64,000 nt of DNA from Lumbricus terrestris (GCA_949752735.1 OX457037.1:13040432-13104431), one strand, 5' to 3'; positions 13,001 through 24,462 are shown, numbered from the stretch's first letter. Numbers and translations are program-made. The notes: generated by a model from the letters alone, not told the origin.

Positions 13001-16000
13001 AGGGAAGGTGCTACAGAACTCTTTAATTTGTTCACTTATGAAATCTATCAAACTCACCTTGTTATCGGGGTTACAGGCAAGATTAACACGTAAATAAAGT
13101 TAAATATGACCCTCATTTCGACAATTATAGACAGGCTTGGAATTGGGCATGTCTATGCAAAATCTATAGCCTAACACACCTAATGCAGACATTATGTAAT
13201 ATATATATAATATACATATATATATATATTCATTTAATGACAAAACCAGGTGACACACCGCACATAAAGAGATATAGCCTACGTAATGCACCAGGCAACT
13301 TAGTCATAGAGAGTCCTAGTCATACCAGCGGCCTGTGGCTGTGTCAGAGCGCGCATGTGCGCCAGAGCCACGTCTCGGACATCAACTGCTGGAAAGTTGA
13401 ATCTTGGAACCAGTGGCATTTCTCTTGTCAGCAGATTCCTCACAATCTAAAGAATTCGGTTACTGGTAATCGTTTATGTTCAAGAAATTGTTCTACGCAA
13501 AACTTTCCTGCCTAGTATTATTATTAGTATACTATATTCGTTTAATGGCAACAAAAACTGATAGACACACCGCTATCAGGTACAAAAAGCAGTTTATCAA
13601 ATACAATAGACCTATAATACCTATAGTAGTAGGCCTACTAACTTCAACAAATTCTAAATCACCAGCGGTAAGAAAATAGAATGGGTCTGCAACAGATAAT
13701 TATATAAGCTTTTGGATAAAGGGCCTATCTAATAGGCTAACCCACTTGTTGGGCTGTCGTCTTTTTTGACAAACAACGGTTAATTTCAGTGTTTAAAATG
13801 GACGATATTAGACGTCTCTCGGGAAAGCACCAGGAATGATATCTCCCCATAAAAATTTGACAAAGTGATAATAGCTTTTAGTTGCTGTTTACATCGTTGT
13901 ATTACATGAACGGTCATAATGTCCTGTGATATTATTTACCATTATATGGTTATGTTGCAATTATTTACTATTATAATATACAGGGTGGGCCATAAAAGTA
14001 ACCCCCTACGGTTTTTAACCCATATCTGGCCAAACAAAAGAAATTTTTAATGAAACTTTACAATCTTAAAGGCAATTCATATTTACGTGCAATGGTCACA
14101 TTTAAAAAAATATTTCAAACAGAACAAAAGTTATACCACTTTTAGTGAGGCCACCCACCGTTTTTTGACTATTCAAAAAACGCGATGCAACAAAAAGTAA
14201 CAAAAAACCAATCTAATTATTCTGGTCAATATCTTGGCCAGAAGTAAGAATATCGAAATGAAATTTTAGAGGCTTAAAGACAATTCATATCTGCGTACGA
14301 TGGCCGCACGTCATCACAATATTTCAAACAGAACAAATGTTATAACACTTTTAGTGAGGTCACCCACCTTTTTGACGATTCAAAAACGTAACGTAGCAAA
14401 AAGTAACAAACACATGATTTTGTTAAGTCTCATCTCAGATAATTGTTATCAAATAGCCTTGATATTGCCAGATGATCATTATTACTATTTTAAACAAAAA
14501 CAGGGTGCCAGCGTAGCTGCACGTCACCATGAAGTCACTTAGCAAGATGACAATCAAGTTGGTAAATAAGGAATCTGTCAGATTATTAATTTTGTTATTA
14601 AAGCAATGCAATTCAAATTTCTAAAGAAATGAAAATTGTCAAGGTGTCATTGACAGACAATATGTGTATTCAGACACCTCTTGAGTTAGATCCTAGAGAT
14701 ACATTTAGCAACATTTACTCTGATAAACAAAACAGTGAGAACACAAACATTAAGAGTTGAGCTGAGAGTTAAGAGATTTGCCGTGAATGAAAGGAGATCG
14801 GCTCGATTGTTCTGGTGTGATTTAGAAAACCAATCATAGGTGCAATCACGTCCTAAAAGTTGGGGGGACCAAGTGAATCACGTCCTAAAAAGTTGTCACC
14901 ATGAAGTCACTTAGCAAGATGACAATCAAGTTGGTAAATAAGGAATCTGTCAGATTATTAATTTTGTTATTAAAGCAATGCAATTCAAATTTCTAAAGAA
15001 ATGAAAATTGCCAAGGTGTCATTGACAGACAATATGTGTATTCAGACACCTCTTGAGTTAGATCCTAGAGATACATTGAGCAACATTTACTCTGATAAAC
15101 AAAACAGTGAGAACACAAACATTAAGAGTTGAGCTGAGAGTTAAGAGATTTGCCGTGAATGAAAGGAGATCGGCTCGATTGTTCTGGTGTGATTTAGAAA
15201 ACCAATCATAGGTGCAATCACGTCCTAAAAGTTGGGGGGACCAAGTGAATCACGTCCTAAAAAGTTGTCACCATGAAGTCACTTAGCAAGATGACAATCA
15301 AGTTGGTAAATAAGGAATCTGTCAGATTATTAATTTTGTTATTAAAGCAATGCAATTCAAATTTCTAAAGAAATGAAAATTGCCAAGGTGTCATTGACAG
15401 ACAATATGTGTATTCAGACACCTCTTGAGTTAGATCCTAGAGATACATTGAGCAACATTTACTCTGATAAACAAAACAGTGAGAACACAAACATTAAGAG
15501 TTGAGCTGAGAGTTAAGAGATTTGCCGTGAATGAAAGGAGATCGGCTCGATTGTTCTGGTGTGATTTAGAAAACCAATCATAGGTGCAATCACGTCCTAA
15601 AAGTTGGGGGGACCAAGTGAATCACGTCCTAAAAAGTTGGGGGCACCATAATAATAAAGTTAAGGGACCACTCAAAAGTTGGGGGGACGCGTCCCGTGGG
15701 TCCCATAGGGTGGTTGCGCCTATGAAACCAATGGCCCCAAATCTCCGGATTTGAACCCGATGGATTGATAATCAATTGCGGAGAGCTATGCCGAAGAAAT
15801 ATCACAATCTGCAACCAAAACCAAGAGCGGTAGGAGAATTGATGGGCGCATTGGAGTTAACATGGGAAGATTTGCCTTTGGAACGCATCAACGCATCAAG
15901 ATCTTTGCAAAGAGACTCAAAAGAAGTTTTGGCACTGGTGGGGAGCACATTGAACACAAGTTGTGAAGCACCAATAAGCTCATTCCACAACAGTTATTTG

Positions 16001-19000
16001 AGATGTGACTTAATAAAAAAGTCACTTTTTTTGTTGCGTTACGTTTTTGAATCGTCATAAACGGTGGGTGGCCTCATTAAAAGTGGTGTAACTTTTGTTG
16101 GGTTCGAAATATTTTTGATGAAATCTGGTCATCATGTGTAAACATGAATTGTCTTTAATACTGTAAAATTTCATTTTGAAATTCTTACTTCTGGCCAATA
16201 TAATTATTGGCAAAAACCGTAGGGGTTACTTTTTATGGCCCACCCTGTATAATACTATCACATTACAATGAGTATAATTTGCTGCAATGTATTTGTACAA
16301 ATACAATTTTTGCCCAACAAAAATAGCAGAAATGACATTCTCCTCTAACATTTTCACAAATAATAATAGATTTTAGTTGCATCATTGTATGCCATGAACT
16401 GTTATAACATACCATGATATTATTTCCAATTATAGGATTGTAATGCTATTATTTACTAGGCTATTATGATATATTAGTATCATAGTACAGAGGGTATAAC
16501 TTACTGTTAATATGTGAACAAAATGCGCTTTCTATACAACTAAATGACTTCTCTTCAGTGCTATCTTTCAAATTTCAAAATGTAAAATTAAAAAAAGTTT
16601 TCTTCCTTGAGCACCTAGTAAACCAACATCATTACTACATGGCTTCCCAATTTTGTTACCCGTAGTTTATTATTTCTTGGTTGGCTTGTGTACCATTTGT
16701 TACAATTCCTGCTAATTGTGTCCTGGTCAGCAATTCAGGATCGTCTTGGGCAACAGGGATAGGCCTATGTATTGTGATCATTTTCATATGAGACTATTGG
16801 CATGGCAGCTCTTTATGTTAATTTACAAGTAGGCTAAATCTGAGAAAGGTAAAAAAGATAGACTAAATTAATACGGTAGAAAATTTTAATCATTCAAAGA
16901 CATATTCATTGATTAGTTCTCTGTTTAGCCGATTTATTAAACATTTGTTGATGCACATGTTTATTGTTTATCTAGTCATTTATTTTTTTGGTCATTCATA
17001 TTTGCTATATATTTGAATGATTTACGCTTTAACACGTGAATTTATTTTATTCGCACAGCAATTTGGTTATTTTATTTGTAATGCGCTTCTCTATTGACTT
17101 TTTTAAAAACTATTTCTCTATTTTTATGCATTTATTTACTCGCCCGTACGCATTTTTCTATATTTATTTACTGCAGATTAATTTGTTAGATCATTGCAGC
17201 ATGCTATTCCAGGTTGGCGGCCAACTATCGCCTAATAGAAAACATGTCGAAATTCGTAGGCAGCACATGCTTCGTAGTACCTTGACTCACACAAAGCCGA
17301 CCAAATCGTTATTTTGTGAATAGTGGACTGTAAATTGTCAAAACCAGGCAGAACTTAATAAGGTCTCAATTTAAAAAACAGAAGCGGATGTGCTACAGCT
17401 TATTCAAAGCGCATTTCCTGTGGTCTCTGGGATCTATCAGGATTTTTGGCCGTGCTGCTACAACGAACGAATCGTTTTTAAACGTCTTTTTCCATAAATG
17501 TTGGACTTGTATCCAGTAATAAATCTCTCGCAAACTATAAGTCTTCTATTTACCAGTGATGTCGTCCTTGGAACTCCGCACAATATCGGACCAAATACAG
17601 CGGCGAGATGGAGAACAGTCAATTCGAAGCGTTCATCCTCTGCATCATCACACAAAAACCGACTATAGAGTAGCCTATACATGCATATAGCCGAATCTTA
17701 GACTAAGTAGAAGTGAAGAACAGTGAGAAATTTTGAAGACTCTATATTAGGGTGTCCCAAGATTATATATAGCCTATATTATATATTCGTTTTATTGAGT
17801 TCTTGCTGACATACCGCAGCCAGTTACAAATAAGAACTGATACAGAAAAATCATAAGAATTCAATCAAATGGGTGGAAGTCAGAAAGAGGAGCAATGGCC
17901 GAGTATCTGTAAAGTACTCGAGAAATGTAATTCCTTTTACCCTTGATAGGTAGGCTACCATAGTTCAAAACTGCGAGGACGGGGACGAAGATTATAAGGC
18001 CTGTGGACTTCGGTGATTGCACAAGGAAAAGGTCTAGACGTCCCTAAACTCATCTAATTTTGTGATTTGGCCCAAATAGGACGCACGACGCCTCGGTGTT
18101 TGAAAATTTCCGAAGTCACACTTTGATGATTCGATCCAATAGTAGCGTGTTTAATGTAATGCCTATTACCATTGAAATACTAGAATCTACAAATTTGTTA
18201 CCTTACATGTATTGTATTTTATATGAATGAAGTTTTTCAAGCATAAGGACGACAGTCATCTCTCGAGCAAATCAAGGATTTAAATCTGTCGTGCACTGGG
18301 ATGGCAAGCTGCTACGTGACATAACTAGAGTGGATATAGATAAAGTTGACAGATTGTCAGTCATGATTACTTATAATATAGTAGGTGAAGGTAGTAAACT
18401 TGTTGGTGTGCCAAAGTTGTCTTTTGAAATCAAAGATAGCAGTTTGAATCTTTTGAAGTCATGGAAATGGGATGCATTTGTTGTTGTCATATGCGTTGAC
18501 ACAACGGCCTTGGATAACTGCATATTAGACGGAGCCTGCACCTTCTAGAGACAGCCATCATGCTATCTTTAAAATCCCTGGACAAGATGGTTGAATTCCT
18601 CAGTCTCCTTGGAAATATCACCATGAGCAATAAAGGTATGGATGTGCTGAAACCATGGCTTAGCCTATTACATTATCAATTTTTTCAATTTTAATTTTTT
18701 CCGTAAAACTACGCAAAATACCTAATTATATCCAACAATTTGAGAGCTTTCCAATTGTACCGTATTAGATATGTTATCATAGGATCAAAGGTGGGGTGTA
18801 AAAGCATTCAAAAGTTGGACACAGCAGGCGCAAATTATGACAATATGGGAAATTTGGGTGCTTTGGGGACCCCTAGATATTTTTTTAACGTGAATAAATT
18901 TTACAAGTGTCATTATAGGGGACCATAAGGAAATTTCTTATGAGATTGCTTAAAACATTTTGAACAAAAAAATTTGTGACATCCTACTCCATAATAATTA

Positions 19001-21571
19001 TCAGCCAATTTCTGATTTCCCTTCGCTTGCGAGGTTTGGAGTTTTGCGATAGATGAGGGGCCTATATTTATATCAATACGACTTTTAAAAGTGATCTTGA
19101 GTAAGTTCTGGCATATTCAGCACCAAAGACATCGTCTGTATCTTAGTGGACGGATCTTCTGGATATTACGGCATAGTTTGGGTAAGCCACTGCCTTATGC
19201 ATTACAAATAGTTGCAAAGGAATTTATTAATCATAGTTACAGTTCGAACTAAATTACTTCTTATAAATAAACGAATACATTTAGTTGTTCTTTAGTTTAC
19301 CTGGAAGCTGAGCAACGAAGTCCCATGCAGCTCTTTCTGCGAGTGTCTTGCTCTTGATGTAGGTATCCTTTACCGTCGCTGCGTCTGTCCAATCGTCCTC
19401 TGTAAAAACCTTTCCAGGAGGATCTTTCGTCGAAGAATCGCCTGCACAGTGACCAGCAGGGCTATTAATAGCCTACTCTGAACTTTTGAGGTGAGTAGGC
19501 GGCCTACACGCTACCGCCGAAAAATCGACCTTTTGCCCACATTTTCTGACGACTTTTTAGTCATGAGATGCTTTCCCACAATTTTCCGCCCGATAAAACC
19601 TTCGCCACGGCGTAAAACGATCTAAATGCATGACCTTTTTGTTCGAAAATCGCGATCTTATGCCATTTATTGATGGCCATTTTATTCTTGCGAACCTTTT
19701 TTTACCTTGGTCTTCGTGAGGTAAGTATTCACGCTGTATACCCGAGTAGGCTATAACCTCGTTTTCGGAACTACGTAGACTACACGATGCCAAAACGTTT
19801 AGAGAGTTGAGTGCTGTGTTCAATTTAATTCAATTCAATTCGTTTTTATGTATACCTGCAATGGTCCTGCATATACCCTAGAGTACTGTAACAGCCCTGG
19901 TGCCCAACAATGTAGGCTACGCATGCATGAAAGCGTCGTAATAGCAATGCTTTTATTGTAAAGGTTTAGGCCTATAGCTTTGTCGAACATAATGCAACAT
20001 GATCAGTCTACAATTATTCGTAAAGCGAAGTACTGAAACTTTCCATCACTCATTCAGACGGTCGACTGCTCTAGAATCAATTTTATGTATTTATTACAAT
20101 TGACGTTTACATTCTGCATGTCCTACTCCTCACCTTCCTATTCTTCCTATGCACCTTTCACTGTGTCTTCCTTTCTTCCACGTCTTCCTCTTCCGGCTTC
20201 TTCGTCCTCCACAAAATTAATATTCCACCTCAACTATGAAAATAATCAGGCTGGTCAACTCTTCATCATTATGACGCCCCTGCATAAAGCAGAGACTACT
20301 CACCACAGATGGCGTATATGGAGCTGGTGACAACGACTCGCTTCACTCGGTGTTTGTGACTGGCTTGAAGGACAGACAGAGTTCCATTGACGGCTGGTTT
20401 GATGAGGTCATCCTCGTCTTTGACTATCGCCAAAGGCACAGGAGATGCGACGTGAAGCACGTATCGACAATCACGCACGGCGCTGCAAAGACAGTAGATC
20501 TATAGCCTAAGTAGGCCTAAGTCAGCGAGAAGATCGATCAAATAACGAAGACCTAAATTTGCATTGATGGACAATTCAACAAACCCCAAATATGCATGCA
20601 ACGTAAGCTTATGCACTAAAATATTAACACTGTCTTGGTGGAGAAGATCAATCCCTGAGGTAGTAATGTGTAGCCTATACGAAGTGTTAGCGACTTCACT
20701 TTCTCAATCTCGGCATATGAGGAGAGTGGGTGGCCGATCCTCTCCATCACCGTCGCATCCATCCACCGACAGTGAACGGACAGTGCACTCACTAGGGCTG
20801 AGCTGGCCAGGGGTAATGCTCAGGGCTGTCAGTGGCGTAGCCAGGAATTTTTGATGGGGGGTTTTTATGGCCGAAAACCCTGTTTTTTGCTATTTTTTCT
20901 TCCGTAAATGGAAAAATAACCTTAAAAACCTTTTTCCGGAGCCAATAGGGGGGGGGTTTTAACCCCCGAAACCCCCCCTTGCCTACGCCACTGAGGACTG
21001 TAATCAAGGGTATACGCGGGTATACGGCGTAGGCTATACTTATCTCTCGGGAAAAACGGCATCGTATACTCACCGCGAAAAACCAGGGTACACGCGGGTA
21101 TACAGCGTATACTCCCCTCACAAAGGGCGTGTGGGTATACGCACGAAAAAGGCAAAGGATATTTAGGTAGGGAATGACTAAAAAAAGGGTCATCAGATTT
21201 TTAGACGGAAAATTTTTTTAAATTTCAGGCCGGATGACTTAAAAAAAGGTCATCAGTTTTCTCGGACGGGAAAATGGAGAAATTTTTGCCGAATGACAGC
21301 GTCAGATATTTTTTGCCAGAAAAGTCTGTTTTTCTCCCAGTCAGCATGTACTCACTTCTAAATTTACCAGTACAACCCTGGTAATGATGAAGAAAAAACC
21401 AACCACAATGCAAATTACTGTCTGCCCTGATTTCAACGTATACGTTCAGGGGCTTCAGCTGGAAGGGGACTTGCGACATGTGTCACATAATAGCAACCTT
21501 GCACATCGCTACAAAACGTGTGTGTGTGTGTGTGTTTGTGTGTGTGTTCGTGTGTGTGTGTGTGTGTGTGT

Positions 21572-21605
<34 letters not shown>

Positions 21606-23881
21606 GTGTCCGAATCCATCGACCGTTAACTTCATCAACCAAGGAGTTAATTGGTTGCCGATCAATTAGCCAATAGTTCTAACCAACTGCGACCTAAAGG
21701 CTATCCTGTATATCTATCAACCAATATAGGCTACAATGTATACTTTATCGTTTAGCATTTTTGCTATTAATTCATTCATTAAATGAATTTCTAAAGCGCC
21801 TCTTCCAATTCAATACTCGGTGGCGCTCTCATCACCAGCACGGCCAAATAAAAATGTCTTAAAATGAGAGAGGAATGCCTCAGAAGGAGTTCTAGAAAGG
21901 GGAGGGACACGGGCAGCTTACCCAGTAATTATTTTACAGAGAGTTTCAGATACAAAGCATAGGCTAACGCTTACTTGCGTAAATTCATAGGCCTAATCGT
22001 ATGTGCACATAATAATTTTAATTATAGACCGACATAATTTATTACTACTTCAATGGCCTATTTATGTTTAGGCCCTACAGACATGCGAACAAACTGCTCA
22101 TGAAGTCATTGTGGATGTGTTTAAATTTATGCTAGACGTAGGGTATGTTAATATTTAGCACATTTAAAGTAAATTTAAATGTGCTTATAGAGATTTTTGG
22201 CACTCGGAATATTCCTTTAAATTAAGCGGAAGTTGCTCGTGCGCTTCGGTGTGAAATCTCAAGGCAGTGTCCGCGTTGTAGTGGGAAGCGTCTCTGAGTA
22301 GTGAGCTTGAAGAGGCCCTTTAGCAAAAGGAAAAAATAAATAAATCAAATAAGGCCTGCGCTGCGTCGTACCAGCAATAGGTCAATAATTACTAAGAGAA
22401 TATTTAATACCGAACTTTTTAAACACTAGGCCTACTGAATGGACAGTTTTCTCACGCAAAAATTTGGTTTTCAAAATTTCTCAAGAAGTCCACCCAGTCT
22501 TAGCCCCCATAGCTAGAATTTCTTACTTTTCTCTCGTTTCATGCAACCCACAGAGAATTCAATCGGTTATTGATGTTGATAATTGTTTTAATTATCGTTT
22601 TGCCAATTTTTCTACCTTGCCATGCGAGCAACAGCTTTTGATCTAATTAGAATTGAAACGAGTTGCACTGGGTTCCTTTTATTTGCTATTAATATTGCTG
22701 TTGTTGTTTTTTCTGCTGCTTCTGTTGTTGTTGTTGTTGTTGTCGTTGTTGTTGTGAAGATGCTATCCTTGCATGAGGCTGGTTTGTTATATATCCGCAA
22801 AATTCGGCCATAGCTGGGAAAAGGTAAGCCTAATTATGAGACTGGATACGAAAAAAACATTAATATATAGCGCCTACAGCCCTACATTATGACATCACGA
22901 ATGTACATTGTGCAAGCAAGTATTGTCATAGAAAACTATGTAGGCCTAGCAATTACATTGTGCTGATTAATGAGATTCCTTGGTTTTAAACGTGGCAAAC
23001 TGGCAATTATAGTATAGGCCTTTATACGAACCGATCCCATGAATCGTGATTGTTGAGGTCCGCTTCAATCAACTCCAGAGGATACTTGGAGTTGGGTCCG
23101 AGTCTCAACAGTGGGTCGACCTTCAATCTGTTCTGTAGACATCTCACCGATCCTCTGACTCTGTATCCGCTACGCATCAGTAGATCAACGATCTGACTGG
23201 CGATGAAACCGGAAGCACCGGTTACCAAGACAACTAGACACAAGAAAACGATAGGCATAACTTCAATGTTGGTTAAACAGAATTCTGGTACCTAAAAGTC
23301 AGAACCCAACGTAGCAGCTATTCTACATCTTCCCTCTGGTCTCTATTGCACTTCCACTATTATCGGCTACATCTCTGAGCAGCTCCTTTGGCACTACACA
23401 ACGCTCTCAAACAAGTTGATGCCCTGAACTTAGAATTAAAGTAGAACTGTGTAGATGTGGAGTCACAATTGAGGTCAAGAGGGCCAGATCGCTTGACTTT
23501 TAACACGGAGAGTGCGTGTTCAAGTCTCATAATTTACTATTATTATTATAGTGCTTAAAATATTGAGCATGACCTTCACATGAGATTATTGTCAAACTCT
23601 GCCAACGCTACATCGTCGTAGAGTCGTGAGTGCAATTCTGAGCCATGGAAAACATGTATTTAATTATGTGCTGTATAAAAGTCAGACGACAAAAGATGGG
23701 TTTGCCTTCATGATATATAATATGTGTAAAGAACATCTTAGGTCTTTTTCTGATTTGGAAAACTTTGCTCTATAGGCTATCTAATGGGAAACCCAGATTA
23801 AAATCTATGCATGTAACCTAACAATTATTAAAAGTCCGACTTACTTTCTCCATCATTCGAAGTTAAGTCTTTCGTAGCCAT
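7079..23881 (-). CDS. SDR gene B, dihydroflavonol-4-reductase / cinnamoyl-CoA-reductase-like, complete, nine exons
   Basis: Exons: 23881-23845, 23233-23032, 20482-20304, 19441-19301, 17639-17554, 13446-13326, 12496-12413, 10769-10648, 7207-7079. All introns are GT-AG and the sum is 1101 nt: 366 residues plus TAA, usual for the family. Visible motifs: NAD(P) loop TGASGFIA (17-24), catalytic serine region VVVTSSIYAI (129-138), YIKSK giving the YxxxK pair Y167/K171, VDVRDVALAH in exon 6, YDNSKMKSILGITP across exons 8-9. Predicted to be a soluble NAD(P)H-dependent reductase or dehydrogenase of an unknown small substrate. Exon 2 encodes the same peptide as gene A exon 2, while exon 3 is clearly diverged, so the gene looks mosaic. 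A possible AATAAA lies about 220 bp past the stop (6862-6857). Introns hold mariner, hAT and LINE insertions. Confidence 0.88.
7346..8198. mobile_element. hAT-type non-autonomous element, 853 bp
   Basis: Terminal inverted repeats CAGTGCCGGCGCTAG / CTAGCGCCGGCACTG are perfect over 15 bp and an exact 8-bp target duplication GCTCGTAT flanks them (7338-7345, 8199-8206). The interior repeats CACAAATAGGCATAATGACC twice. No transposase is recognisable. It lies in intron 8 of gene B. Confidence 0.93.
8463..8682. mobile_element. hAT-type MITE, 220 bp
   Basis: Ends CAGTGGCGGCGCC / CACCGCCACTG with a perfect 8-bp duplication GGCCACGT (8455-8462, 8683-8690). Its core carries the TTTCTGACGACCTTTTTTTA motif shared by other MITEs in the window. 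Confidence 0.92.
8755..8910 (+). repeat. Possible tRNA-derived SINE fragment
   Basis: GCGGTAGACTGTTAATC followed by GGTTCAAAAAC resembles a tRNA arm with a degenerate B box, but no tRNA cloverleaf closes. Repeat origin is inferred. Confidence 0.35.
9022..10396. mobile_element. Composite hAT-type element, copy 1, 1375 bp
   Basis: Ends CAGGCCCGGCCTTTGGGC / CCTAGGGCCGGGCCTG with a perfect 8-bp duplication AACGGATT (9014-9021, 10397-10404). A second copy lies at 53589-54961. Inside, an inner inverted-repeat unit (about 9583-10095, GGGGAAAAGTCACCTAA / TTAGGTGACTCTCCCC) is shared by both copies; a further insertion at 10143-10343 is unique to this copy. The long minus-strand frame across its left part has no recognisable domain and is not called a gene. 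Confidence 0.9.
10143..10343. mobile_element. Nested hAT-type MITE inside the composite element
   Basis: Starts near GCCGTAGCCAGG and ends near GCTACGACC. An 8-bp duplication TGTTTGAG flanks it (10135-10142, 10344-10351). The corresponding place in copy 2 (near 54910) is an empty site, TGCTTGAGGACCCG, which proves the insertion. The exact end base is uncertain by one or two positions. Confidence 0.85.
11485..12092 (+). mobile_element. CR1-like LINE, 3' end with reverse-transcriptase C-terminal part
   Basis: An open frame from 11489 to 12007 encodes the C-terminal part of a CR1/L2-type polyprotein: SRLDYCNSVLSGLP, LHWLPIRARIAFKI, SYMASM, then RAFSASGPKEWNSLP and FKSKLKTHLF, the typical order of this group. 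The stop is followed by a short 3' UTR and a (TTGTA)n tail at about 12070-12090, which marks target-primed insertion. The 5' part is missing, as usual for truncated copies. It lies in intron 7 of gene B on the opposite strand. The catalytic part of the reverse transcriptase is absent, so it cannot move. Confidence 0.88.
12190..12395 (+). repeat. tRNA-derived SINE-like element
   Basis: A B-box-like GGATCGAATCC (12210-12220) is followed by a body and an ATTTAC-rich tail after GCCGCTATATAAAAGTCC. The A box is weak. It ends 18 bp from exon 7 of gene B. Confidence 0.45.
13981..16247. mobile_element. Mariner-type (Tc1/mariner) element, degenerate, 2267 bp
   Basis: Ends CAGGGTGGGCCATAAAAGTA and its inverted partner (16247 leftward) are flanked by TA on each side, the Tc1/mariner target. 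The left arm holds two related ~220-bp units (from 13981 and about 14205), the right arm one. At 15735-15960 (+) a broken transposase C-terminus remains: the region matching the family's PDLNPxD catalytic motif is interrupted by stops and shifts, then RRAMPKKYHNLQPKPRAV follows. Between them is a 372-bp unit repeated three times. It lies in intron 5 of gene B. Confidence 0.85.
14523..15638. repeat. Three tandem copies of a 372-bp unit inside the mariner element
   Basis: The string GTCACCATGAAGTCACTT starts at 14523, 14895 and 15267, giving an exact period of 372. The copies differ at only a few bases. Each contains ATGACAATCAAGTTGG and ends GAATCACGTCCTAAAAAGTT. They have no protein similarity I recognise. 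Confidence 0.95.
16250..17550. other. AT-rich intron DNA, no feature recognised
   Basis: Rest of intron 5 of gene B. AT-rich with short open frames only. No repeat ends or coding similarity seen. Confidence 0.6.
18252..18640 (+). pseudogene. Relic of a repeat-borne protein (WDGKLL...DTTA type)
   Basis: The frame reads HWDGKLLRDI, VDRLSVMITY, LVGVPKLS, then CVDTTALDN and LDGACTF before a stop at 18546. This motif order is familiar from a high-copy uncharacterised protein in cnidarian, mollusc and arthropod genomes, probably transposon-borne, whose canonical forms carry a DTTASN motif followed by GACVLLEQ. Here the frame is cut at both ends and the conserved histidine-rich part does not follow. 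It lies in intron 4 of gene B. Recognition is from memory of the family and the transposon class is not certain. Confidence 0.5.
19474..19566 (+). repeat. Dispersed repeat, inverted partner of 2926-3017
   Basis: See 2926-3017. This copy lies 33 bp upstream (in the gene's sense) of exon 4 of gene B and reads GAGGTGAGTAGGC, CTACACGCTACCGCC, TTTCTGACGACTTTTTAGTC. Confidence 0.6.
20830..20993. mobile_element. hAT-type MITE, 164 bp
   Basis: Sister of 291-455. Ends CAGTGGCGTAGCC / CCTACGCCACTG; flanks AGGGCTGT (20822-20829) and AGGACTGT (20994-21001) match at 7 of 8. It lies in intron 2 of gene B. Confidence 0.88.
21160..21345. repeat. Degenerate MITE core
   Basis: GGATGACTTAAAAAAAGGTC and AATGACTAAAAAAAGGGTC blocks with GAAAATGGAGAAATTTTTG match the shared MITE interior, but no terminal repeats or target duplication are visible. 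Confidence 0.55.
21445..21508 (-). pseudogene. Truncated relic of an SDR exon 3 in intron 2 of gene B
   Basis: On the minus strand a kept acceptor (TTTTGTAG) is followed by an open frame DVQGCYYVTHVASPLPAEAP, closest to gene A exon 3 (AVQGCRYVIHVASPFPAEAP). The homology stops abruptly after the codons for PE. The DNA upstream on the gene's sense strand (21620 to about 22700) aligns with intron 2 of gene A. So this is what is left of gene B's original, A-type exon 3. A cryptic donor GTATAC directly follows; use of both sites would add a 65-nt exon and shift the frame. Confidence 0.82.
21514..21604. repeat. (TG)n microsatellite
   Basis: About 90 bp of TG dinucleotides with a few C and G interruptions, directly beside the relic exon. 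Open frames in it are artefacts. Confidence 0.95.
21770..21840 (-). repeat. LINE 3' tail
   Basis: Minus-strand form of the recurrent tail: (ATTC)n, then AAAGCGCCTCTTCCAA and GGTGGCGCTCTC. Confidence 0.55.
22240..22335 (+). repeat. LINE 3' tail, degenerate
   Basis: GGGAAGCGTCTCTGAGTAGT followed by GCTTGAAGAGGCCCTTTA matches the recurrent CR1-like tail (GAGCGCCTCTGAGTAG then CTTGAAGGGGCGCTATA). Confidence 0.5.
22697..22757. repeat. (TTG)n microsatellite
   Basis: TTG/CTG triplets, TGTTGTTGTTGTTGTTGTCG core, in intron 2 of gene B. Open frames here are artefacts. Confidence 0.9.
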
Positions 23882-24462
23882 CTTCTTATGTTGTATTATA
23901 TTAGTAAAACAAGTAGTTGGAAATCATAGCCTTAGTCAGTACTGTTGTAGCAAGACAGTGCTTACAGAAATGCCGTTATGCTCAGCCCTATCTAGGCATA
24001 GACTACATACTATTACATAATCGATTGCACATCTCTGGCTATTATTTTATGCAGATGCACAAAATGATGTCATGCGCGTTTTAATTAAACCAACAAGGTA
24101 CATTGTAGATAGTTTAGCGCTTTTGCTCTTTTGTTCGTTCGTTCGCATAGCAATAAATTACTCTCTAATTCACTCACTGCATTTATTTGGCGCTTCTCAG
24201 AGTCCGCATACGCGTGGCGAATATAAATCTGCAAGTTTATAGTGTTTCTAACTAATAGGTCTCTTTTCAAATCAGGTCATTTGTAATTCAAGCTCGTGCA
24301 CAGCGTAAAATAGGCCTACATATAAAGGCCACAGAGCCTATGTTTTAGGCTACTGTCACAGTTGTCATCTGATTAAACCGAATCGTGCGTTATTGAGATT
24401 ATGGTAGCCTATTCTTTATGATCTACTATAGTAGGTCTATGCCATTTAAAATGGCGAATTAG

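Noticed and set aside
22464..22813. Small frames across the TTG repeat
   Set aside because: Poly-Val/poly-Thr translation of a microsatellite inside intron 2 of gene B.
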